A stretch of DNA of 64,000 nucleotides from Schistocephalus solidus (Eukaryota; Platyhelminthes; Cestoda; Diphyllobothriidea; Diphyllobothriidae). The notes beneath the pieces are model-generated. The model did no database searches. It saw only the letters and a list, made by a program, of their open reading frames with translations, and was not told where the DNA came from. The first letter of the stretch is position 1, and each line of letters begins with the position of its first letter. The translations under genes and the position numbers were made by a program. The stretch lies in assembly GCA_017591395.1 (NCBI GenBank), contig WEDG01000895.1, positions 1 to 64,000 of the forward strand, read 5' to 3'. Below are positions 55,334-64,000 of this stretch, piece by piece.

Positions 55334-58300
55334 CCACCTAAAAAGAAATCCATTCGAGGCAAGGCTTTAAAGAAGACGCCAACAGTCATCGATGGCGTGT
55401 CCACGAGTGACATGACGAAGGAACAATTGGAGGAGCACGTGATGCGGCTTCGAGAAGAAATGGAAAGGGAGCGTGAAGAACGCAATTACTTCCAACTGGA
55501 AAGGGACAAGATAAATACGTTTTGGGAAGTCACAAAGAAGCAACTGGAAGCCAGGAACGCTGAACTGCGCCTAAAGAGCCGCGAGATAGAGGAGGCCGAG
55601 GAGCGTCACTTGTTAGAATTGAAGGTAAGTAAGCAAACCTGACTGCTGAAAAACTGGATTCACGCCTCTAGGTGTACAAGCAAAAGGTGAAGCACTTACT
55701 GTTTGAACATCAAAACGGCCTCACGGAAGGCAAACAGGAAATGGTCTCAGCACTGCGGCTGGCTGAGGAGAGTTTTGGCGAAGATAGGAGTATGCTTGTG
55801 CAGGACAAACGTCTTCTGAAGGTCAGCCTTAAGGAGGCACAGCTTGCAAAGGAAGACATGATGCGCAAAATGAAGCTAACACACGAAGAGCAGGTAGGTC
55901 TTCTTGCCTTTCGAATTCACGTGATCCTTCCCCCCTCCCTCATCGACAGTTTCACAAGCTGCGAGAGGACTTTGAACGTCAGTTGGAGGAGAACAGACGT
56001 CAGAATCAGGAGAAACTGAAGAAACTTCAGGAAAGCATGGAGTTGCAGAGGAAGACGGAGTTACACGAAACGGAAGAGCGGAAGAATAATCAGATTAACA
56101 CGTTAATTCAAAATCACGAAAAATCCTTCTCTGATATCAAAAATTACTACAATGATATCACCTTAAACAACCTCGCACTCATTAACAACTTGAAGGTAAG
56201 CTTATTGTGATTAAGTCTTTATTTTGTGATTGGTAAAATGGGTAAAGGGTGTGACCAAAGGTCTAAAACGTGCAGTGTATTTCGTTGCACTAGGGGAAAG
56301 GCGCATACATTCTATCTTGTGGAAAGCTGGCGATTGCGACCGAAAGGACATCGGACCCATGGCTCAATGATGGCGTTTTGAACTGGTAAACGCTCATTGG
56401 TCAAATAATTTCGGTTTGAATACCAGGTACGGCAAACCATGGGTGGGGTATGGTTGCTTGACGATGGCTGGTAAGACAGAAATGGTCATCTCAGTCTGGA
56501 TTGTCTTTTTCCAGCCTGCGAGGGCTCTGGAATGCTCGTAGTTCAATATATGTATACATAATGGTAATAGGACGGTCACTGATCGCACCACGGGACACCA
56601 TCGTCGCACAAACTGCTGCACAAAGGCTGGTATCATAGGCCGCAATCAACGGCACGGGTGAATTTGATCACAGACTCCGTTATTCTTTGCATCTGCCTCG
56701 TGCAGGAATTTCCAGCTGTACACAATAACAGGCCTACCGTTGCCTACTTAGGGCTGGCTGATGTGGGCTAATGGTCCAGAAACAGTTATCTCCTGCTGTC
56801 CTTTTTGGCAAGTTGTCGTATTTTTCTACTTTTAGGAAAAAATTGAGGAAATGCGCATAAAGGAGGAGCGGTTGGAGCGGCACAACACGGAATTGACTAC
56901 ACAAAACAAGAATCTGCTGGAGCCAATAACAAGAATTAAGCAGGAAAATGATGAATTAAAACGAGCCCTTGAGAACCACGAGCGCGACGTTCGCGCGCTT
57001 AAGGTACGTTAGCTCATAACAATTCCCACTTCTGATTGGTTGATTTTTTGACACTTCCAACTTGAAGCATGTACACTTCACCCACCTTCAGGGCTCCCTT
57101 CTCCTTCATTATTTACCTTATTTTTGTAATGAATGGCATTTTCCTTGAGCTAACTTGGCCTATCCTCTCCTGCAGATAACAAAGGATCAACTGAAGAAGA
57201 CAAAGGAGAACTTCAAAGATCTGCAGTTTGAATTCGAAGTTGTCAGTCAGCGTCTCCAATTCGTGAGTCCCACACAGGGGGTTTGCAATGTTCACCCTCA
57301 AATCTTTTTCCAGTTTTATTTGCTTCGGCATAGTATGGGGCCTTGTTAGCAGTGTTTATATACGTTGATTTCTACTTCCTTCACGATCTTGAGCCCCGTT
57401 GAGGTGACACCGACTTATCAGCCAATCAGATGGCTAATAAGCCTGCGACAGATAATAAAAGGCACCTTCGGCGAGAGCCAGTTGCTAGCGGAACGGGAAA
57501 AGGATACGTCAATTCGATTATTTATTAAAAGGCCACAAGTTCTAGCGGTAGGAATGCCACCACCACCACCACCAACTGCTCTCCAGCACGATTCGGGAAT
57601 TTTCAAGTGCTCTGTCACCTGCGGCAGACGAAGACGTCCAATTTCAAATAGGAGAACCACAGGGGAGCATCAGTCTACCGACGATTGACCGCCGAAAGTG
57701 ACGACGTCTAACACTTGCCCAACGGAAGGGACGAGGCAACCTACGCATTAGTTAGTTTATGCTGAAGCGAACTTGCGCAGCATCTACATCACTCACTCAC
57801 CTTGCTCAATTTGCAAGGCACCGCCAAGACGACCGAAGATGAACCTAATACTTCGTCTTCACGTGCCACATACCTCCTCGTCAGCGCACTATGCTTGTAC
57901 GTAGAGAAAAGGGTTGGCTTTGATCCCATCTGAATGGGAATGCCACGGTGGCCACAGTAAGAAGAAACCATTGCAATCTGATCCTTAGTCCTGATAAGGC
58001 TCGAAATGACCTGTCGCTTGGCAACCTTCCAGGGCATGCTACTCAGCGCCTCGTGGTAGATTCATGGGCGCTGTGGGGATGGATTCCTTGGTGTATTGCC
58101 AATAAAAACAGCAAACTGCACCCAACATAGGGCAGCTCAGTAGTATTTCGGTATGTAAACCCGCTGAGAAAACTGTAGTTAACCACAACCCTAACGCCAA
58201 CTGTGGCCATGGCGGTAATGGTTAACCCCAACCCTTAACCCGTGTGCCTTTGCTAAAAACTGCAATCTTACCCTAAAACCCTAACCCTAACCCTGAACAC

Positions 58301-60273
58301 ATAACCCAAGCCTGGCATCCCTAGCCCTATGAATAACAAAACTCTATATTCCCAACCTTTAGGTTGAATCAAACACTGGCAACGTGAAAGCCAATGACGC
58401 TAGTGAAGGTCAAAATCCGCGCATCGCATAATCCCTTTTATGACATATTGCTAGGTAGATCTTTGAACAATCGCCCAGTGGGATTACATAGCATATTCTC
58501 ACTACATTTATTTTTCTGTTGGACAATAAGAAGGTACCTATCGTTAATAGAAACGGCTGGTGTAAGCTCTGCACGGTTATAGTGAATCTGCTAGTAGATA
58601 ACCCCAAACCGCCAAATAAACCGGACTGATTTCAAGCCGTATGAGTTCTATTCATACATTTGTCTTCAAAGGTTGAGAAGGAGAGAGATGAACTTTATGA
58701 AAAATTCGTCAGTGCAGTGCAAGAGGTGCAGCAGAAGTGTGGCCTGAAGAACACCCTGTTGGAACGTCGACTTGCTTTTCTTGGGGAGAAACTCGAAAAG
58801 AAGGAGCTACAATTCAACGAGGTCATGTCCACTGGCAACGTTGATCCCGTCGCAGTGGCTGAGACGACGCGCAAACTGGAGGTGAGCCCCCATTTCGATC
58901 TAGCCTCTGCACAATAACTCGCAATTTGAACTCATCGCTTATTTGGCATTTGCGTGTTGCTTACATCTTCTACTTCAGTAGTATGCATGTTCCCATTGAT
59001 TTTAGGTACCCTTATAAATTCAAATGTATTTTATAAAAAAGGCATGAACATATTCTTCCTTGTACGCACTTCGTAAAAAATTATGCACTCGTCAAATGTT
59101 ATACTTAAAGAACTCTCTTATTGTGGAATTTTAAGTCCACGAAATTTCAATTCCTGAAACTTTGTCCACATTCATCTCAAAATTATTACTTAAATAGCAT
59201 GCGTTTTTTCTCATTGGTCGAGGTTTTAAAAGCTTTTTGAGACCTCAAAATGTTTATTCACAATGCATCTTATTTATCCATTTAGTAAAGTTTCTTATAA
59301 ATTACACAAAATTGTTCACATTCGGTGCAAAATGCCATGTACATTAGGTGACGTCTTCAGCATAGCGTGGGGAAATGCGTGCAGGTTTAGCGGCAAATCA
59401 GTTTCAAGATTATTCAGCAAAGGAGAAGTTTTTTTTAAAAAAAAAAACAGAAAGTACCCTTGCTACAGGTATAAAATTTGAAGAAGACGTCATTTTCTAC
59501 CAAATGCGTAGAAGGAAGAATATTTTCGTGCGTGCTTTCCATGAAATGACTTAGACTTTATAAGATCATCGAGGTCAAAAAGAAAAATTCGTGCTGCTTA
59601 AGTAGTCCATTTTAGTAGAAGACGGCTGTTTTTTTTCAGGCTCTCGGAAAGAAGCTAGTCCGAAACCCAATCCTCTCTCGTTAATGAACTATCTTGTAAT
59701 TATGCTGCACAATAATTAATATTACAACCCCTCACAAGTAATCATTTCTTATCAATAACATTTCAGTGTTTCGGTCAACATTTCCTAAGATAGCACGTCT
59801 ACTATATTCCCGGACTACAGTTGGCATAGGGCGGGGTGACGACAGCTAGTGGACCCCCAACTAATTAGTCCAGTTGACTTAATTGGTCTTCTATCGTTAT
59901 CTCGGTAAATTACCGGTAGCCTCTTGATACTCCTTATAATAAACTTTGAACTTTTTCTAAAAGGAAACGATGGACTCGAAGAACATGGCAATCAAAGACC
60001 TGCAATACGAGCTGGCTAGGGTCTGCAAGGTAACTCAGCTGGTTCTATTTTTGACCCTTCAAGGTATCTTTTTACGTACTGCCCTATGTTAGGCAACTTT
60101 GTTATTTATGCCCGATTTTATAGGCACACAACGACCTGCTGGAGGCGATTCGTGTGAAGATGGCCAACTTTGGAGTCCCCTTCGATGAATTGGGCTTTCG
60201 GACGGTCGACTGTGTACTGCCAAATCATATCTTAGGAAAGGGTCCGGCTGGCCTCGTCTCCATTCCCCCTTGA
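55334..60273 (+). CDS. GAS8: Dynein regulatory complex subunit 4 (GAS8/DRC4), 8 exons, start exon missing
   Basis: Exons: 55334-55624, 55672-55893, 55950-56195, 56836-57003, 57176-57262, 58672-58881, 59964-60029, 60124-60273. Every intron is GT-AG and lies between whole codons; the joined frame gives 479 residues, close to the roughly 478 of vertebrate GAS8, so only the initiator and perhaps a few residues are lacking. It begins [16 protein letters not shown]. Coiled-coil sequence dominates: [20 protein letters not shown] (exon 1), [15 protein letters not shown] (exon 2), [20 protein letters not shown] (exon 3), [20 protein letters not shown] (exon 6), [20 protein letters not shown] (exons 7-8) and GKGPAGLV near the end. 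DRC4 is an axonemal protein of the nexin-dynein regulatory complex that coordinates ciliary dyneins. Flatworms would use it in ciliated or flagellated cells (inference). Confidence 0.95.
56357..56470 (+). repeat. tRNA-like SINE unit in GAS8 intron 3
   Basis: A B-box-like GGTTTGAATACC (56413-56424) lies downstream of an A-box-like TGGCTCAATGATGG (56360-56373). GGGGTATGGTTGCTTGACGA resembles the body of the SINEs at 20.8-21.1 kb. No cloverleaf closes, so it is not a tRNA gene. Confidence 0.4.
57915..58060 (-). repeat. Diverged inverted piece of the LINE 3' region
   Basis: On the minus strand it reads GGAAGGTTGCCAAGCGACAG, then GCAATGGTTTCTTCTTACTG and GGCATTCCCATTCAG, matching the repeated units of copies A and B. 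Confidence 0.5.
58271..58300 (+). repeat. Short interstitial telomere-like repeat
   Basis: CCCTAAAACCCTAACCCTAA followed by CCCTGAAC: about four CCCTAA units, with scattered diverged units from 58188 on. It lies inside a GAS8 intron. Confidence 0.75.
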
Positions 60274-60760
60274 GGCCACTTCTCTCTGCCTCTATCATCA
60301 AATCATGTTTCTTTTTCGTGCATATTGAAAGAACATATTTCTCTTCTCACATGGACTATGATTTTCTGAGTTTTATGCAGTTCATTCTAGTCCGGCATCA
60401 TCCAGGAGACAGGTTATCCAACAAGAGGGGAAGGCATTTCTAATAAGGCACAGTTTACGCGACTCGAATACATTTGCGGAGACGGAAAAGGAAGTACCAA
60501 CTTGTAAACGTTGCACATGGTGCCTTTTCTCTAAGCTGTCGCTCCCACGTCTGCCAGCTGTGTGAATTACTTGTTAATTTCCCTTTCCCAGTCAGCCTAT
60601 TTTCCACCTGATGGGTAATAACTGCCGGGACCGCTAGGCAACGCTTCTGAACGCCGACGTTAGATAGTTGCACTTGATACTACCTCGGCCAATTGGTGTT
60701 ATTTAATCGATACAGTGTTTGTGTGATGGAGAGTCGTCAATTTGCCCATATTTAAGCTCT
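60274..60760 (+). other. 3' flank of GAS8, no other feature seen
   Basis: No clear AATAAA signal close to the stop. A 72-codon minus-strand frame (60455-60673) lacks motifs. Confidence 0.4.
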
Positions 60761-60764
60761 CCTT

Positions 60765-61330
60765 TGAGGTGCAGTGGCTGACAAGGTAAATCGGTTAGCC
60801 CACGCGCGCCACACGACCAAGTCGCCGCACACAGACTCAATCCCCACGCCACGACAACTGACCGCTTAGACAGTGGACTGGTGCATGGAGAATGATATCA
60901 ATTGTCTCAGTGCATTTTCCTCAATATAAACAAGCTGAAGCCTTTAATCCTCGCACATTGTGCTAAAGATCGTGGCTTGCCGTATCAATTGCCGGGATAG
61001 CTCGGACCTCGCAATTAACCCTGAGCATGTGTTTGTCTTGAGCGATCGACTTGTAAACTGAGAGTCAGGATGCAATGGTTCCTTTTTAATGCGGCTTTCA
61101 TGGCACCACGATTCAGCTGGGATCCGAGCCGGTGCAGTGGCACGCTAAGGTGCGGATTCTACGCCAGCCACCTCCACCGTCTGCTGCCCTCTGGTCTTCT
61201 TGACTTGGTCATGACACCGGGCTGAAGTAGGGTAGGGGGGAGAGTGCGGAAGATGCAGCGCAAGTCTCAACCATCGTTTGTGCGCCGACTATGCTGTGAG
61301 ACAACAAGTGGACGTCATCTGAAATGACGG
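60765..61330 (+). repeat. Diverged solo copy of the LINE 3' region
   Basis: It carries the unit order of the zinc-finger LINE's 3' region: CAGTGCATTTTCCTCAATAT, CACATTGTGCTAAAGATCGT, GAGAGTCAGGATGCAATGG, GGGATCCGAGCC and GAGAGTGCGGAAGATGCAGC. Differences are many, so it is an old copy. Confidence 0.6.
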
Positions 61331-61631
61331 TTGCATTGTCGGATTAGGCGCAGTGGCTACATGTGCCACACCTGAACAAGTAAGACAGAAGGTTGCACCA
61401 AAGAGCGTACCTCTAATTGACGTGAGCGGTACATGCCCTCGAATGTTGTCAGGCGTTTCGCAGTGTGCGGGTCGAAAAATTCATCCATTTCCAAATCACA
61501 ACTCTGAGAATAGAGGTTTATTAAACAAACTTTAAGAAGAAGTGCGCAAACATAGCTCAGCAGGCAATTGCCGCAGGCGATTACGCCTCGAGGCGAGTAA
61601 TAACCGATAAGTGTTTGTCCTCTAGGGTTGT
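61331..61631. other. Anonymous stretch before LINE copy C
   Basis: Only a short motif-free frame (61353-61535). LINE copy C starts at 61632. Confidence 0.35.
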
Positions 61632-62219
61632 GGGGTGTAGGGGTTACTAGTTAGGGGAAGCACCACACAGATAGCATATGCTCGCTCCATTTGTCTCGTA
61701 CAGGTGGTGAATGCTCCGGTGGCCGCCTCTAACTGGTACCCAACTCTCACCTGTGGCTCCTCAAAGTTGGGTTCTTCGCAGCGGCCGCACCACGGGCAAC
61801 CGTCACGACCGGCTAGCTAAACCATGTGAGTGTCTTCGGTGTTGTGTGTGCCTCCACACCCGGTATGTCTGACTCCCGAACTTCCCACCTCCGCCCTCTC
61901 AAAAAGTCCTACGGTGAGGGCGACAGCAACCCCGTAGGCGGCCCAGGCTAACTCGGATCTTTCATCCACTAAAAAAAACCGTGACCCATAGTGGAGTTCG
62001 GCAGACGTCTGGGATTTCCAAGCAGCCCTATTTAGGGAAAGCACTGCTTGCCTCCTCGAAGAGGAATGGGCTAGAAAAGGTGCCCTTAACAAATGCTGGT
62101 TATCATGTCTTCTGCAGCTGGCCGCGGCTCGCAGATCGCAAAATACGCGGTGGTAAAACTCAAACAAACAGCAATACCCCCTTCCCAATCCCCTACGCCA
62201 TACCCTCCAGGCTGCTCGA

Positions 62220-63785
62220 GTGAGTCCACTCCAACTAGCAGCCTGGAATGTTCGTTCCCTTTTAGACAATCCTTGGAGCAACCGGCCGGAACGGAGGACG
62301 GTGCAAGTCGCTCGGGAACTGGTGCGCTACAAGGTGGACATTGCTGGTCTCAGCGAGACCCGTTCTCTGAGCAGGGTCAGCTGGAGGAGGCTACAACTTC
62401 TTCTGGAGCGGCCGGCCAAAGGCAGAGCGACGCGACGCTGGTGTTGCCTTTGCCATCCGGAACCACATCGTGGGACGTCTGCCCTGTCTGCCGCCGGGTA
62501 TCAATGATCGCCTGATGAGCCTCCGCCTGCCTCTTCGGGGAGACCAGTTCGCCACCATCAGTGCCTACGCTCCCCCAATAACGAGCTCTGATGCGGCGAA
62601 GGACAAATTCTACGAGGGCTTGCACGCCCTTCTGGCGACTGTGCTGAATGCGTACAAGTTAATTGTCCTTGGTAAATTCAACGCCCGCGTCGGGACAGAC
62701 CACGCTGCCTGGCAGGGGAGTGCTGGGTCCCCACGGTCTCGGTAGCTGTAACGATAACGGCCTTTTTCTTCTGCGCACGTATGCGGAACACCGTCTCCTG
62801 CTGACCAACACATTCTTCCGCCTTCCGGCGCGAGAGAAGGCCACGTGGATGCACCCTCGGTCGCGGCGCTGGCATCTGCTGGACTATGTTCTCGTCCGGA
62901 GGCGAGATCGACAGGAAGTGCTGGTAACGAAGGCGATCAACGATGCCGATGGGTGGACAGATCACTGCCTCGTCATCTCCCAGATAAGGCTCCGACTGCA
63001 ACCCCGACGAAGGCCCCAAAGTAAGAGGCTGCCAGGTAAGTTAAATAGTCTTTTATTAAATTTGCCTGCTCACTGTTTTGATTTCAGCAACCAAATAAAC
63101 GAGAAACTGGAGGACCTTAATGCTCCAGATGATAATGCTACTGTGGAGACACGATGGTGCCAAATGCGAAATGTCATCCAGTTCACTGCCCTCGAAGTCC
63201 TCGGATGCGCACGCCGTCAACACCAGGACTGGTTTGACGACAATGACGCCGACATCAGCAACTTTCTCGCGGAGAAGAATGGACTACACAAAGTCTACAT
63301 GAACCTTCGGACTGACGCCACCAAAGCACCTTCTTTAGATGTCGTCGCCTTGTACATCAACGGCTGCGGGAGATGCAGGATGTGAGGATGATCCGAACGG
63401 CTGAGGAAATGAAGGGGTACGTGGACCGCAATGAATTGAAAAACTTTTTTAAAGGCATCAAGGCCATCTACGGCCCGTGTATCAAGGGGACCGCACGGCT
63501 GCTCAGCTCTGACGGCACAACACTGCTGACAGAGAAATCGCAAATTCTGAAGCACTGGGCTGAGCACTTCAGAAGTGTCCTTAATTGCTCATCAGCCAGC
63601 TCCGATGCTGCCATTGGCCGGCTCCCTGAAGTGGACACGAACAATGACCTGGATCTGCCGCCTTCCCTACCAGAAACCATCCGGACCGTGCAGCAGATTT
63701 CCAGCGGTAAAGCACCGGGATCTGATGCAATCCCACCGAAAGTCTACAAGCACTGTGTGCCCCGGCTGATGGCAGAACTCCCAAC
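62220..63785 (+). pseudogene. Endonuclease and RT N-terminus of LINE copy C (frameshifted)
   Basis: The endonuclease fold starts with AAWNVRSLLDNPWSNRPERR. Frames change near 62352, near 62715 and near 63340. RT N-terminal sequence is recognised by [16 protein letters not shown] and [19 protein letters not shown], then KSQILKHWAEHFRSVLNCSS (63538-63597) and LPPSLPETIRTVQQI. The catalytic RT motifs are absent because sequence after LMAELPTLFQ (63767) is replaced by the downstream linker. It cannot encode an active enzyme. Confidence 0.8.
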
Positions 63786-63791
63786 ACTCTT

Positions 63792-64000
63792 CCAACACTC
63801 TCCCACCATCATAGGGACCACATCCATCTTCTCATCACCTTTTACCTTCACCACCGCAACCACCACCGCCTTCACCTTCACTACCATCCCAACACTCTCC
63901 CAACACTCTCCCACCATCATAGGGACCACATCCATCTACTCATCACCTTTTACCTTCACCACCGCAACCACCACCGCCTTCACCTTCACTACCACCACCA
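63792..64000 (+). repeat. 108-bp tandem duplication of the finger linker in LINE copy C
   Basis: CCAACACTCTCCCACCATCA begins at 63792 and again at 63900, a period of 108 bp. The unit encodes a Ser/Thr-rich linker (TIIGTTSI, then ATTTAFTFTT) with CCACCGCAACCACCACCGCC. The second unit is cut by the window end. Confidence 0.85.

Larger units (their letters stand above)
57263..58671 (+). other. Long GAS8 intron 5 with repeats
   Basis: This 1.4-kb intron contains a CCA-CCA-CCA run near 57558, a diverged copy of the LINE 3' unit (57915-58060), and a short telomere-like tract (58271-58300). Open frames inside it are not part of GAS8. Confidence 0.7.
61632..64000 (+). mobile_element. RTE/CFDP2-like LINE with C2H2 fingers, copy C (runs off the window)
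   Basis: The 5' end GGGGTGTAGG at 61632 matches copies A and B. The leader (61632-62219) is followed by the endonuclease from 62220 (LQLAAWNVRSLLDNP). This copy keeps the catalytic Glu (GLSETR) but loses bases right after it (about 62352). It reads [11 protein letters not shown], so the catalytic Asp is changed. Later parts are in another frame: [20 protein letters not shown] and [10 protein letters not shown] (62663-63385). The RT N-terminus continues to about 63785 (SGKAPGSDAIPP), then jumps directly into the Ser/Thr/Pro-rich linker that precedes finger 2, which is tandemly duplicated to the window end. Confidence 0.85.

Noticed and set aside
57365..57688. An extra GAS8 exon in intron 5 (107-codon frame).
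   Set aside because: It has no similarity to DRC4 and contains a CCA repeat. Exons 5 and 6 join directly in phase and match the family without it.

Overview
The window is eukaryotic, repeat-rich nuclear DNA, most probably from a flatworm and, by inference, a diphyllobothriidean tapeworm (Spirometra/Dibothriocephalus type). The reasons are short GT-AG introns, two recognisable host genes, and a dense load of RTE/CFDP2-like, CR1/jockey-like, Penelope-like and Ty3/Gypsy-like retroelements of the kind common in these genomes. I see no bacterial operons, rRNA, CRISPR or intact tRNA gene. The organism is inferred, not proven.

Two host genes can be modelled exon by exon. (1) 22628-25442, minus strand: an hnRNP L/smooth-like RNA-binding protein in three exons, 837 codons, four RRMs and an extended acidic tail. 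(2) 55334-60273, plus strand: GAS8/DRC4, the coiled-coil subunit of the ciliary nexin-dynein regulatory complex, in eight visible exons (479 codons); all seven introns lie between whole codons and only the start-codon exon is missing. A few other exon-like pieces (4570-4827, 25728-25834, 26185-26315, 43365-43541) have splice-like borders but no recognised product.

Most of the rest is mobile DNA, often nested. The dominant family is a non-LTR retrotransposon present three times: copy A 6491-10351, copy B 33630-39709 and copy C 61632 to the window end. Copy B is 6,080 bp and is bracketed by an 11-bp target-site duplication inside an older LINE whose reading frame rejoins when the insert is removed. 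This fixes the element's limits: 5' leader, AP-type endonuclease, reverse transcriptase, a C-terminal array of C2H2 zinc fingers, and a 1.5-kb 3' region built from related units. Pieces of that 3' region also occur alone at 12290-15053, 57915-58060 and 60765-61330. All three copies are broken.

Other elements are: Gypsy pol remnants at 1-2880, 30365-31520 and 45500-49280 (all minus); Penelope-like remnants at 2882-3750, 17725-18700 and 5880-6436, the last with a GIY-YIG endonuclease end and hammerhead-ribozyme-like motifs next to (TA)n tracts; a CR1-like LINE at 26576-30160 (minus) whose 3' half recurs inverted at 40236-42574; another LINE split around copy B (39721-40235 and 32600-33629); a further LINE RT at 54100-55085; and tRNA-derived SINE-like units near 10.8, 20.8-21.1 and 56.4 kb.

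The best candidate for something little described is the zinc-finger-tailed LINE, with variable finger number, modular 3' region and conserved 3'-terminal stem-loop. The second is the Penelope end with paired hammerhead-like motifs around a TA microsatellite.
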